A model generated the notes under the pieces. The model saw only the letters and a list, made by a program, of their open reading frames with translations. It did no database searches and was not told the DNA's origin. Shown here piece after piece: positions 47,722-58,783 of a stretch of 64,000 nucleotides of DNA (position 1 is the stretch's first letter; each line of letters begins with the position of its first letter). Origin of the DNA: Coniella vitis. Taxonomy: Eukaryota > Ascomycota > Sordariomycetes > Diaporthales > Schizoparmaceae. The DNA lies in NCBI GenBank assembly GCA_011317545.1, contig WUJK01000005.1:1054001-1118000 (forward strand), in the 5' to 3' direction. Position numbers and translations under genes: made by a program.

Positions 47722-48541
47722 GTGATGGCCATCCGACTGCACACTTTGGCAAAGGGATTACTCGTTTCTACATCATCTCCAACCGCGATAATTACAAAGG
47801 CAGTAACAACGTGCTCTCCTCTCGGCACGACGATATCACGACAAACAGTCTACACGAAGCTCCCACGATCAATCGTCAGGATGGCCTCTTCTTCCTCCGA
47901 TGCGACTGCCGCCGCTGCAGCTACCCCCGAACCGCGCAAGTTCGAGTGGCTTGTTGTTGTCCCAGACAAGCCAGGTTCGCTAGCCAAGAGACTCGAGGTT
48001 CGCCCGTAGGTCCAGCCCTGAGCGTGTAAAGACGATTTAGCGTCCCGGTTTCCTTCTTGGAATCGCACTCACGCATTCATGTCTGAATTATAGAAAGCAC
48101 TTTGAGGGCCTTACAAAGATGAAGGAAAGCGGCAACTTCAAGATGGGCGGTAAGCTCTTGTGTCTTTTTTCTCTCTTCCTGCCTGTGTAGAAGATCCACG
48201 ATTGTAGAAACTAGCAAGACTGACAGAGCAGCGTCTGTTTCTAGGTGCCGTGCTTGACGACTTGCCAGTTGACGACGACACCTCGAACTGGAAATTTGCA
48301 GGCAGCACGCTCATGGTGGTGGCAGAGAGTAAGCAGGCCGTGATTGACCTCATCAAGGATGACGTTTATGTCACATCCGGCGTTTGGGATCTGGACAAGG
48401 TAAGAGAAATCAAGCCCAAAGGAGGATCAGGTTTCAAGCCGTTTCCTCTCAGTACTACTTATTCGAGCAGCAATAGCGCTAATGCCCTCGAAATTACAGG
48501 CCATGATCTGGCCAGCCAAGATTGCATTCCGATTTCCTTGA
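47722..48541 (+). CDS. YciI-like (YCII) domain protein, possibly mitochondrial
   Basis: Four exons, 47722..48005, 48094..48149, 48245..48399 and 48500..48541, join in frame (178 residues from 47722). The YCII domain covers FEWLVVVPDKPGSLAKRLEVRPKHF through VYVTSGVWDLDK and ends AMIWPAKIAFRFP. This is a small ferredoxin-like fold found in bacterial YciI and many fungal proteins; its reaction is not established. There are two plausible starts. The ATG at 47722 adds a 53-residue Arg/Ser/Thr-rich, acid-free N terminus (MAIRLHTLAKGLL) that looks like a mitochondrial presequence. The ATG at 47881 (MASSSSDAT) gives a 125-residue cytosolic form of the usual family length. The last exon is only 42 bases. 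Confidence 0.85.
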
Positions 48542-49079
48542 GCAAAGAGGTAGACTATCGTGAGTATCACACTGAGAGCGACTTATATGTTGCCAAGGCA
48601 ATACAAATTCAAGGCACATATAGGATGCTTACCCCAACGGAAACTATTGTTCAGAGTCTGTTCATACAATGCTATGAAAAGAATGGATAGCTTGCCCCCT
48701 CAAAAACCCCTGCACTTCGACATACAGATTACCGCAGTCCCATGACAAGAAAGCCATGCTCTGCGATTGTAGATTGAATGTCCTCCAGTTCCTTCCATTT
48801 CCGCTTGATCGCTTCTAATTCTCCATACCACGAACTATCGGTGCCGTTGCCGCAAGACCATGCCTCCCGCCAAATCCGTTAATGCAAAGACGATAGCGAA
48901 CAAGCAACAAGAATGAAACAATAATAACACAAGAAGGCTTGAAGCCTCAGGCTGTCCAGGCTGAACAGATAATTTGAGGCAACTCAAGAATAGTCATAAT
49001 TTGAGATGACCTCGCAAGTATTGAAAGCTCGGCCTCTAAACAGACAGACGCATTTTAGGTGCGTTGATCAATCCGACTT
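48542..49079. other. Convergent intergenic region, no gene seen
   Basis: Sequence between the 3' ends of the YciI-like gene (+) and the DUF2408 gene (-). The frame that continues open past 48400 to 48690 is read-through of the last intron of the YciI gene. Confidence 0.5.
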
Positions 49080-50629
49080 TTAAGCCTCGGCGTTTGCTTC
49101 GACAGCACTCGACGACTCAGAGCGCGATTCGATTTCGACACGCAAATCATATGCAAGATCAAAACACTCGGCGAGGAGGTCTGCCACTGCTGCCTGTCCT
49201 TCGGGTATCTCACCATTAATAATGAACTTTCCGTCACTTCTCATATTGTCAAGCGAATTGAGCTATTCCAGGTCAGCAGATGTATGCCTCGTTTATTCAC
49301 AGAATGAAAAATAAAAATAAAAAATACCTTCATGCTGTAGGGGTACAACTCTCTCACTGAGTTAACGCCTCCAGAGTCCTTGACCTCCAATAAACAGCGC
49401 TTGAGAGTTGACAACTGGTTATAGACTGGCAGAAGGGCTTCCGAAACAGGTTCGGACAGCACCATGAGGTGGTAAATGTATCCGTAACTACGGCGAATGA
49501 GATAAAGCAAGGTCTGAGAAAGATATTTGGTCAGTATCAACCAGAGATGAGACCAATTCTTGAGTGGTGCACGACGTACCCTTTGTACGTAGAGTTCAGC
49601 GGGTTGACCCTGCTCGTCAAGCCAGTTGCCATCTACTCTAGCCTCGTCGATTTTGTCTAATTGGCGCTGGTAATCGTAAAGATCTGTTTCGCGCAGCGAC
49701 CATGCAGGTGTGATTGAGAACTTGTCCAAATCATTCCTGATGCTGATCAAGACATCGTAAATTTGTCTCCACTGCTCTGGTATCACACCCTTCCGCTCCA
49801 GCACTATGTCAGACCAAGTAAGACATCGATCGAGAAGCTGCGCAATTTCGTCGCTGCCCTTCGCAGTCACGCCATCGGCCGTTCTGAACTCGCCGTCAAC
49901 CCGCTTGGCATCGATTTCTTGCAGTTGAGCCTTCAATTTCTCGACTTCCGATCGATTGAACTGAATGCATGTCAACACCTCACACAACATGCAATCTTGT
50001 GTCTTGCAAATATTTTGCCTTACCTTTGATTTTGTGTTCGCCAAAGCCATCGAGCGGATGATCGAGATCAACCTCTCGTGGACGTCCACCAGCGAATCGT
50101 CAAGCCTGTCCAGCTTCTGTTGCAGATTGGCCAACGAGGACTGACAAAGCTCCACCCTCTTCGAAAGGAGCTTGATCAAGTATGGCGAATGTCTCTCGTC
50201 GGAGGCCCTGACCGAGTCGGACAACTGATCGAGTGTCTTGCTCATACTTTCGAGATCCTTAGCCGAGAACAAGTTGGCCTCAGTCAAATGGTCCAGTAAT
50301 CTTTTGATCGTCGAGGTAAGTGCATATGCAGCTGGTGCCTCGCCGGTTCGGCCTATCGTCATGAAAAAGAGGGACAAGAGTTGGAAGCAGCTTTCCATCA
50401 CTCTATCAAGTCGGTTCTCGCCAGTATGTCCATTGCTGACCATGCGAATATCGGTAACCTTTCGGACCTCCTCTATTGTTTGATCGTACAGAGTGATGAC
50501 ATCTTGCGAGCGGATATACTTTGAGCGGTCTTGCTTGAGGAGGAGCAGCTGATCCCTTATTGCAACGAGGCGTTCCATGATTTCCTGCTCCCGGGCATCC
50601 TGCGGAGCGGGGACTGCTGGCGTTTCCAT
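49080..50629 (-). CDS. DUF2408 / UPF0662 family protein
   Basis: Conserved fungal protein of unknown function, related to fission-yeast UPF0662 C30C2.08. Four exons on the minus strand, 50629..50024, 49960..49580, 49513..49328 and 49262..49080, all phase 0, give 451 residues. The start METPAVPAPQ at 50629 is preceded in frame by 64 codons of leader-like sequence. The protein is almost entirely helical: IMERLVAIRDQLLLLKQDRS, then RLDRVMESCFQLLSLFFMTI, VELCQSSLANLQQKLDRLDD, PEQWRQIYDVLISIRNDLDK and LLYLIRRSYGYIYHLMVLSE. The fourth exon, ending ESSSAVEANAEA, is reached only by splicing. The first two introns are 63 and 66 bp, multiples of three without stops, so an unspliced reading looks like one open frame. 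No membrane segment is evident. Confidence 0.85.
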
Positions 50630-51499
50630 GGTGGTGGGTACGTGTCGCTCACCTGAAATTGTTGTGGCTGATGAGATTCCAATGCAGCGAATTTCAAATT
50701 GTATGGAGTTGGACGTCCTCGCAGATGTTCGGGTATTGCAAAAGACGACTGAAATCAAACCAGTGTCGAAACACGGAGCCTTGCTGATAATTATGGATAA
50801 GGGGCGAGCGCCTTCCTCCAATACTCTACGCCGCTGCGTGGGATTGCCCAGAAACTTGCTGGGTGTGCTGTAAGGTATCTCTGAAAGGCGTCAGGCACAA
50901 CAGGAGGTGAGGCAGTCCACGAGTCGCCGAAGCAAATCCGATGGAGCTATATGATTGATCAGAGTCTAGATGGAGATTGGTGCTGCAGCATATAGTCAGC
51001 TCAGGCAGTTGTTCGGCAGCATAGGCTCGTGCATAAAGTTGTGTTCTCACCTTTGATCTCATGCGGGGTGATAGTCAAAGTCCAATATAAGAAACATACG
51101 ACGCTTCGAATCTGGCACTGCTTGCACTGTTGATGATCTGGAAGCTGAATGAGCTGCGACTGCCCTCAATGCACTAAAGCAACCCCCCAAAGCAATTGGA
51201 GACGTCAGTGCATGTGAGCCTTGGAAGTGGGGTTCTGATAAGGCACAGAGGTGGGTTCCGCAGGCAGGCGATAAGGCCCGCCTGCAAGCACATGTACATG
51301 GGCAGCTAAGTCATCAGTTCCAAAAACCATCCGGCGCCGAGAGTTTTTCCGGCCGCTTTCCACACGAAAATTGCAGCCCCGACCAGTCAGCGTAACCGCC
51401 AGCCATTTCGGAGCGAGACTTGGATTTATCACCACTTTGCGAAGCAGCATTTTGATCTTCAACTCCTGCACCTCCGCACTGCACAATCACACATTCAAA
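50630..51499. promoter_or_regulatory. Divergent promoter region (DUF2408 gene / ribosomal P1)
   Basis: An 870-bp region between two divergent starts. The last 80 bases before the P1 start are C/T-rich, as expected for a ribosomal-protein leader. A short GCAGGCAGGCG...CGCCTGC imperfect inverted repeat lies at about 51260-51287. No gene is seen. Confidence 0.5.
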
Positions 51500-52147
51500 A
51501 TGTCTACTGCTGAGCTGGCCAACTCCTACGCCGCCCTCATCCTCGCTGATGAGGGTCTTGAGATCACCGTACGCATACCCGTTTTCCGACCCCCGTGACT
51601 GTCGCAAACGACATTGGCAACAAGACTCCGGCTTCGAAGTACTAACTTGGATGAACTGCGCACTAGTCCGACAAGCTGCAGACCCTGATCAAGGCTGCTG
51701 GCATCGCCGACATCGAGCCTATCTGGACCTCCCTGTTCGCCAAGGTACGACATCACCCAAACCCGGTCGAAATCGCGAGCCCCACTTCGAGATTTGGATT
51801 TTGTGGTTTTCCAGAAATAAAGCATGCTGGTAGAGCAGTACGGATCGCTGACGAAAGTGACACTACAGGCTCTTGAGGGCAAGGACGTCAAGGACCTCCT
51901 GACCAACGTTGGCTCCGGTGGTGGCGCTGCTGCCCCTGCTGCTGGTGGTGCTGCCGCTGCTGGCGGTGCCGCCGCTGAGGAGGCCAAGGAGGAGGCCAAG
52001 GAGGAGGGTACGTTTGATTCCAATGCGCATTGTGTCCTTTACCAGGACCATTCGTGCTTCTGTTTGCAGGATTCTTGTTCAAACGCTGACACTCGTACAG
52101 AGAAGGAGGAGTCCGACGACGACATGGGATTCGGTCTGTTCGACTAA
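51500..52147 (+). CDS. RPP1: 60S acidic ribosomal protein P1
   Basis: Acidic stalk protein of the large ribosomal subunit that pairs with P2 on P0 and recruits translation GTPases. Four exons, 51500..51568, 51667..51744, 51869..52007 and 52101..52147, give 110 residues, the usual length. The protein runs [20 protein letters not shown], then [20 protein letters not shown] (P1-type rather than P2-type N-terminal domain), an Ala/Gly hinge, an acidic [10 protein letters not shown] stretch, and the invariant stalk tail [11 protein letters not shown] that contacts elongation factors. Three introns in so short a gene are common for fungal ribosomal-protein genes. Expected to be highly expressed. Confidence 0.96.
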
Positions 52148-53013
52148 ACGGTTTTCCCCCACCACGATTTGCCGCCGTCAAAACGAGCAACAACAAAACC
52201 CACGAACAATACCTCCGACCCCGACGCCCCGTTCGACGACATCTCTGCCGCTCCGCTGTACTTCCTTTGATCTCTGCATTGGGTTGCGGGTCACTTTTTT
52301 CTCATGCAATGCTACGCTGCTTCTAGCCTAGCAAATACCAAGTCATCTACGCAAAAAGGGATGGGGGGAAGGATTTTATTCTCCTTTGGTATCTGGTCGC
52401 AGGGATGGAGTAGAGGATTACGGAATTTGATGACCTTTGCAAATTGAAAAGGAAAAATTTGCGCCCACTTGTCTTGAACTGTGATACTTGATCGCAAGTG
52501 ATATGTCGTGGGATCTTTCGTCTGGCAGACTGCGTAGATGTCACGTCTGGCTTACAATTTCCATCTTGCATCCGAATTTGTCCACACCCTTGCACGCATC
52601 ACAGAATAGCGATTCTAAGATACAGCAGGTTTCCTAGAAGTCTACATCAAGGTTCAATACAATGCAATGGTACGGGTCACGTTAATCACGAGCAGCAACC
52701 AGAGCCATAATATGAGGGAAGACAAATCGTGCTCCACCAATTCAATTAGCAACGGATAAGCATGTGAAACCTTGGGTACCCTCTATATGACAGCATAAGT
52801 CTTTGGGGGAGGTATGACCCTGCGTGAGCCGTATTAACCCGCTCGACTCGGCCCGGACCTTGCTTTGACTGAATTGCTCTCGTCGACCTTCAAATATCTG
52901 TCTTTCTCTTTTCACTTGGCGGCTTCATCGCAAGCTTGCCTACAGGTTTAGCCCACAATTGTGCATCCATAGCAAATCTAACGCATACCGATCCTATTGC
53001 CAACCATGACCGA
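52148..53013. other. Convergent intergenic region, no gene seen
   Basis: Sequence between the 3' ends of the P1 gene (+) and the UBX gene (-). Nothing is supported here. Confidence 0.5.
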
Positions 53014-53937
53014 TCATTTGACGATAAGAACACCACTGGGAACAAGTCCCACCTCGCGAAGGGTTTGACCAAACTCGCTCGCCTCAAACACTTTGCGTGG
53101 GAATGTCATGGTGAAGTTCGTCACGCTTGTGCCTTCAGCCCTGAGTGCTTCGGCCACCTCAAATAGGGTCGTCTCAGCTGGGAAACTCTTTTGCACTGCG
53201 CCACCAGGTGTCTGAAGTCGGAGGCGGGCATCCGTGTATGACGCACTAGATTTTGGCTTCGCTGGGGCCGCCGATGCCTCTGTAACCGCAGGCGGGGCCT
53301 TGCCATCTCTGGCAGCTTTGGCTTCCTCTGCCTTGCGACGTCTCTCCTCCTTGTCTGCCTCAATCTTGGCCTTGATGCGTCTCTTGGCCTCAATGTCATC
53401 CAGCTTCTCTTGTCGCTTCTTGGCAGCCTCCTTGATCTGCTCCTTGCGCTGGAGCTCTTCCTTCATGTCCTGCGTCTCCTTGGTCGCTTTACGCTTGATC
53501 GCCTCATTACGCTTATTTTCCTCCTTGTCGACTTCAGCCTGCCGCGAGCGCTTGGCTGCTAATGCAGCTCGCATTTCGGCGAGCTTTTGTTTCTTCTCTT
53601 CTTCAGTGAGGGGCTTGACCTCCTCAGTTGATTCGGAAAAGTTCTCGTGGCCCGACTTGCTAGCATGGAATTCGGCCATGGCCGTGGTGCGGAACTGCTT
53701 ACCGCAGTCGTCGCATATCAGGGATTTGGCAAGCTGGCCGTCCTCCAGACCTTTTATGGCGGCTGCTGTAGCCTCGGCGTCGTCGTCCTCTGGCGTTTCG
53801 AGTTGGTCGAGGGGGGTGTCTTGGTTTTTCTCCAACCACTCGAGGGCCCCTTGCAGGCCGCCGGACTTCTTGATTGCCAGCTCGGCGCGGGCTTGCTCGA
53901 AACCCATCTCCAGAAGGGTCTCAAGATCGGAAGCCAT
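53014..53937 (-). CDS. UBA-UBX domain p97/Cdc48 adaptor (UBXN1/SAKS1-like)
   Basis: Single-exon gene for 307 residues. A UBA domain at 3-40 (LETLLEMGFEQARAELAIKK, then GALEWL) should bind ubiquitin. A C2H2-like finger follows with Cys75, Cys78, His91 and His97 (CDDCGKQF...HASKSGH). Residues about 108-215 form a long charged coiled coil (EEEKKQKLAEMRAALAAKRS onward). The UBX domain is at about 230-307 (ARLRLQTPGG, FEVAEALRAEG, NFTMTFPRKVF) and should dock on Cdc48/p97. This order (UBA, finger, coiled coil, UBX) is that of UBXN1/SAKS1 proteins, which deliver ubiquitylated substrates to Cdc48 and the proteasome. The usual FPR loop of UBX is present as TFPRK. Confidence 0.92.
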   Translation of the reverse strand: MASDLETLLEMGFEQARAELAIKKSGGLQGALEWLEKNQDTPLDQLETPEDDDAEATAAAIKGLEDGQLAKSLICDDCGKQFRTTAMAEFHASKSGHENFSESTEEVKPLTEEEKKQKLAEMRAALAAKRSRQAEVDKEENKRNEAIKRKATKETQDMKEELQRKEQIKEAAKKRQEKLDDIEAKRRIKAKIEADKEERRRKAEEAKAARDGKAPPAVTEASAAPAKPKSSASYTDARLRLQTPGGAVQKSFPAETTLFEVAEALRAEGTSVTNFTMTFPRKVFEASEFGQTLREVGLVPSGVLIVK

Positions 53938-55393
53938 GTTGGATCTTGTGGACTGGGCGAATCCTGTGGCGAGTGGGGACAGTATCCGATACGCGTTCCC
54001 ACAAAGAGCGGGAGCAAGAGAAAGAGGTTTGAGGTTTGGGACTCGCTTGGTATTTGGTCCAGGCCTGCCACGTGTTCCAAGAAGTAAGTGGGAGGGTCTG
54101 GCTGAAGAGAACTGCCAGAGGAATATTGGAGTGCTTGGGGAGGGGAGGCAGGTAATTTGTTTGACGACAACAAGTTATAGAGGGGCAGCTGCTTGTGCTA
54201 CTAACATGCCTTACGTAGGTCGGCCAGCCTGGGGACTGTGGGGCAAAGCAGGGGCCAACCGGAGGAGGAGCAGGGGTCAAGGCCCTCCCACCGGCATAGT
54301 AATGTCCATTTTAGGGCCCTGGCTTACTATGTAGGCAATCTTCCAATATGCTGTTGGCTGAACCATTAATTCATGATCATGTCAAACGGCGGTCTCCTGA
54401 CAGCGAAGGTGCTTACTGAAGCATGCCTTCTGTCCGTCTGAGGAAGGACAATACTGATGATGAAATATCAATATCGTATCATGAACCCTGTTACTGACAC
54501 GTTGTGCAGTTGCTTTTATTGAGGATGCTCATGCATTGGTGCATGTGATCTTATCGGTGAACTAACTACCGAGCTTGACACCAGTCAAATCTGATGATCC
54601 GGACTCATTGAGACGAACAGCAGAGAATGCATACCACTTACCGTCGTAGTAGCGTTGCGTGCATGTTTGCCCAGCAAATAATCAGCAGCTAAGACTTCCT
54701 GCCAGATTGAATTTAGATACTATTAAAGTCGTAAAGTAAAATGGCTTCAGGGGACGCAGTGGGGCTGCGACCTTCACAATGGAGCAATTCACTGGTTGGC
54801 TGTGCTATGTACGCAGCAGCAGGTGGGAGAAACTTGAAACCTGGCCTGTTGCCTAGGCCTGGAAAGCCGTGGGCAGGGCCACTGGGCGCAAATTGGGGGA
54901 AGGCCGATTCCATCTGCCCCCAGAACATAGAAAGACAAAAGCCAGGAAACAAGTGCAGCCCGCTGCAGTATTTAGCGCCTTGGTGCCAACGCAGTATAAT
55001 ATTATCAATGTCGTAAGACCTGTGCCGTCATTTTGCACATTTCCAATCCCTCCTGCTTCCCAACCGCGACCCTCGTCTGCCTTGCCTATTCAACAACCCG
55101 CTGCTGCGATACTATATTACACTTCCCCAAAGTGCAAGAACATTTCAGTCAATTGTTAGTACCGCCACTCGTGTCACAGCAGCCTCCTTACCTCTCTTGC
55201 GAGCGGGCTGCCCCTGTTGATTGTCAGCTAAAGTCGCATCCGCATCCAGATCTACCGCCCGGGAAGCTCGTTACGCTGCGTGTCCATCTGTCGCTCCACC
55301 GTCTCGTCCCTTTGCAACAGCAACTCTGAGCCTCGCCGGCCCGTCTAACTATCGCGAAACATCATCTCGAGCGTCTTGTCGATTGTTGCGACA
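53938..55393. promoter_or_regulatory. Divergent promoter region (UBX gene / VAP gene)
   Basis: A 1.46-kb region between divergent starts. One TACTATGTA copy lies at 54325, about 390 bp upstream of the UBX gene. The right end is C/T-rich and is probably the VAP leader. Small ORFs here are not convincing. Confidence 0.45.
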
Positions 55394-56596
55394 ATGTCCG
55401 TTGAAATCGAGCCCTTCGAACTTGGCTTCCGCCGTACGTGGCCCGTGTCTAGAGTTTCAGTTCTCCCCTTAAACCGGGGATCGACAGCTGATCAATGTGC
55501 ATTACCAATAGGGCCGTTCACCGTTGAGGTGTCCCAGATCCTGAAGCTCAAGAACCCGAACAAGCAACCCGTTGCCTTCAAGGTACGGTATCTTGGTTTC
55601 ATCAGTCGCAAAGTGACGGGTTTCGGGCTAACGTGACTAGGTTAAAACAACCGCACCCAAGCAGTACGGTCCCCGAAGCCAAAGACAAGAGTATGTACGA
55701 GAAGAGGAGGCTTACAAGGAATTCTCTTAGGTACTGTGTGCGACCGAACTCTGGTCGCATCGAGCCTGGCCATGAAGTCGAAGTGACTGGTCCGTATGCC
55801 CCAGACTGCAAACCCAAGAATGGCCCTTGGGCACGTGCTGACTTTCGTCGGCAGTTCTTCTCCAAGCGATGAAGGAGGATCCTCCTCTGGATGCGAAATG
55901 TCGCGACAAGTTCCTCGTTCAGTCCGTCATCATTACTAGCGATCTCGAATTCAGCAATGTGCAGACAATCGTACGTACTGTGGTCAATTTGAAGCCCTAC
56001 AGCGTTTTTGCCGGTCGCGTGTACATGCTAACCTTTGAACAATCATTCAGTGGGACTCTGTCGACAAGGCCAGCGTTCAGGAAAAGAAGATAAGAGTCAT
56101 CTTTTTGCCTGCTACCGGCGCAGAGCCGTCTGCGTTTGCTACGCCTGTCAAACCATCGTACCTCTCTAATGGCGTAAGTTCGCATCCCTCCAAGTGCAAT
56201 ATATCACAAGTATCAAACATAATACTGATTGCTGACGACACACAGGTTGAGCAAACTCCAGCTGCTGCCTACACCTCGCCCGAGGGGAGCCGACCGACCA
56301 GCAGCGATGCGCCAATGCGTGAAATCAGCGAACCCCGAGACGAGCCCGAAGTTACCGCGCCCATTGCGCAACCGCCCCTCGTGCCCCAGCAAGAACCCTC
56401 GCGATCTACTTCCGCCGCCGTCAAGACCGATGCTGAGGGTCTTCGCCAGCGCAAGGAAATTATCCCCGCAGATGCCAAGCCTAGTGTTGCTGAGATTGCG
56501 TCAGCTGTTCAGCCGCAAGCTACAGAGGGTGTGCCTATTCAATTCGTTGCGATACTGTGTCTGCTTAGTTTCCTCTTGGCCTATTTCTTCTTCTAG
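55394..56596 (+). CDS. SCS2: VAP-family ER membrane protein (Scs2-like)
   Basis: Tail-anchored ER protein that binds FFAT-motif proteins at membrane contact sites and links the ER to lipid transfer. Seven exons join in frame: 55394..55433, 55512..55582, 55641..55663, 55731..55789, 55855..55970, 56051..56173 and 56246..56596, giving 260 residues. Exon 3 is only 23 bases. The MSP domain covers about residues 3-125: IEPFELGFRRPFTVEVSQIL, LKLKNPNKQPVAFKVKTTAP, KQYCVRPNSGRIEPGHEVEV, then VLLQAMKEDPPLDAKCRDKF. KTTAPKQYCVRPN is the family signature that forms the FFAT-binding face. A Pro/Thr-rich linker follows. The C-terminal 21 residues (VPIQFVAILCLLSFLLAYFF...) form the membrane anchor. The intron 4 donor is GTCCGT, a weak form. 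Confidence 0.94.
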
Positions 56597-57447
56597 AGGT
56601 GAGGAAGGAGGCACATGACTACTGTTGTTGAGGACTGTCTAAAAAGCACGACGAGCTATGTATACATTGCTGGACGTGCTCTTCAGTGCGCCGGATGAGC
56701 ACAACAAGGTCAATTGAAGGAGCATCGACCCCATCCCTGGTAAGGGAGAAGGCTGTTGTAATGACGTGAGCGATACCACTGGGCAGCAAGAGAGTTTGAG
56801 ACACAGGATATCGGGTTCTGGGAACAAAAGTCAGAAGCATGGCGAAAGCGCCACGGCCTGTGGATTCTGTCTGTCCCATGCCACAAAGAGAGAATTGGGT
56901 GTTAAGCAACTTCCCTGGCCATTCGGCCTTTCTGTGTGGTAGCTTCGGGCATGGGTGAGTTGCTTTGTGATTGTCTTGATTTACTTTGTTGTTAGCATTT
57001 GTATGACCCACCGTTTCGGCAAGGGTGTGTTTCTTTGTCCTCTTTATTAATGATATGGATTTTCCTATGTCTATGTGCGTAACTATGAAAGTATGTGACA
57101 AGTGAAGGAAAGTCATGCTGGAGGGCTCATGGAGCATTGATATTGAAGTTGTTTTGTTTGCTATTACTGATCATTGCAATCCCCAATGTTGCAAAGAACT
57201 TTGACCCAGATTGATAAGACTAATCGATCTACCAAGGCTTGAGAGTGTCCTGGATTTCATATCTTGGCCTTTGACATCTGTAGGCATTCGTATCATTGGT
57301 AAATTAGCCGAATAGGCAACAAACAGCAAATAGTGGCAAGTCCATTCGTTATCTAGTCATCTAGCCTGTTTTTCATACATACACCTCTAGAATCCATGTA
57401 GCGCATAATCATCGTCCAAGAAAAGTGTGAGAGAGCATCATCACTCG
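56597..57447. other. Convergent intergenic region, no gene seen
   Basis: Sequence between the 3' ends of the VAP gene (+) and the desaturase gene (-). No supported feature. Confidence 0.5.
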
Positions 57448-58783
57448 TTATGCCTCGATTTCCTGAGGTGTCCAGTTGGCGATCTTAGCCACTTGTCCCC
57501 CAACCTTACGCCCGCCATTCTTTCTCTTAACACGGCTCGTCACGCCCACATTTGCATCCCAGACAAAGCGCCAGAGCACAAGCACCCAAGAATCATGACG
57601 CGGCAGCGGCGCATAAAACTCGTCTGCAATCTCGCGCAGCTTGGGAAGGCGTGTCCACGGCACAGCAGGGAAATCGTGGTGCTCATTGTGGTAGCCAACA
57701 TTGTAGGTGAAGACGTTAAGGGGCCCATAGTAGCTGTACGTCTCGGGGATGGGGACGTTGTTGTCTGGGTCAGCGGCCTCGGGTGCGACTGTCTCGTAGA
57801 CGTAATGCTCGGCGATGAAGTGGCCTGCTGTTGGGTGTAAGGAGCCGGCGAGGAAAGAGGAGAGGACGAGGTAGAGGAGGGGCTGATAAGAGTTGGTCAA
57901 GGTGACAAGAGTGTAGTCAAAGGCGAGCTGGACGGCCACGTTGAGCAAGTGTACCCAGGTAAAGGACACTTGGAAGACGCACATGGGCCGAATAGCGTAG
58001 AAGAAGATTTGGAATGTGCAGAAGAAGGCCTTGCCGAGAATGGAGTCGAAGACGACGGCTTCGAGAGCAGTGGGAAGGTCCGTGTCGAGGCCGTCAACGC
58101 CCAGGGACTTGTGGTGAGTTAGATGATAGGGCTGTCATAATACACCAATCAGTATCACGCGTCCCTCAAATACATATGGGCTCTCTCGGCTCAATTGAGA
58201 AGTATAACGTACCCTGAAAGAGGCGCTGTATGGGAGACCAATTGGCAGATTGGCAAAAATGGCGAACAGTCGGTTGGCCAGAGCCGATCGAAACGCAAGA
58301 TTGTGGGATATCTCATGGATCGCGAGGAAGAGATTCTGGTTGGCGGTTGCGCCCACGACATAACCCAGCGCCCAGAACTTCCAGGACCAGAAGGGCGTAT
58401 CACGAAGGATATAGGCACAGATGATCTGCAAGCCGACAACGAAGGCAACAACATACTTCGTCAATGGTTCGGGGCCGCAAAGCTTCGTGACCTAGCAAGC
58501 GGAAAGCGGTCAGCATGTTTGAAGGGTAAATGAACTCGGCATTGTACAGGCGGCAAACCTCCGGGTGCGCCTTGATGATGGCCAGTCTCCTCGTCCTATG
58601 AGGCTCCTCCGTGTATGTCCAGAAGAAGTCGTGAAGTTTATTGTCTGTCTCTTCTTGCGCATCCGCAGCAATGGCCGCGCCATTGAGCCTGGTTGCTCCG
58701 CCATCAGCACCCTCGGCGTTGCCTCCAGCGACCCTGCGCCTCGCAGCACTGGCGCTCGTCGTCGTCGTTGATGAATTGGCCAT
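57448..58783 (-). CDS. DES1: Sphingolipid delta-4 desaturase
   Basis: ER membrane di-iron enzyme that introduces the 4,5-trans double bond into the dihydroceramide long-chain base, giving the sphingadienine precursor of fungal glucosylceramide. Three exons on the minus strand, 58783..58559, 58491..58213 and 58131..57448, give 395 residues. The N-terminal lipid-desaturase domain is clear (DFFWTYTEEPHRTRR, then VTKLCGPEPLTKYVVAF across intron 1). All three His boxes are present: HEISH at 134-138, HLTHH at 171-175 and HNEHH at 316-320. Hydrophobic segments lie before the first box and between boxes two and three. The C-terminal DFPAVPWTRLPKLREIADEF is typical of DES1. Budding yeast lacks this enzyme; filamentous fungi have it. 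Confidence 0.94.

Noticed and set aside
49241..50821. 526-codon ORF as a single-exon DUF2408 gene
   Set aside because: It includes leader sequence and two stop-free introns, and misses the fourth exon ending at 49080.
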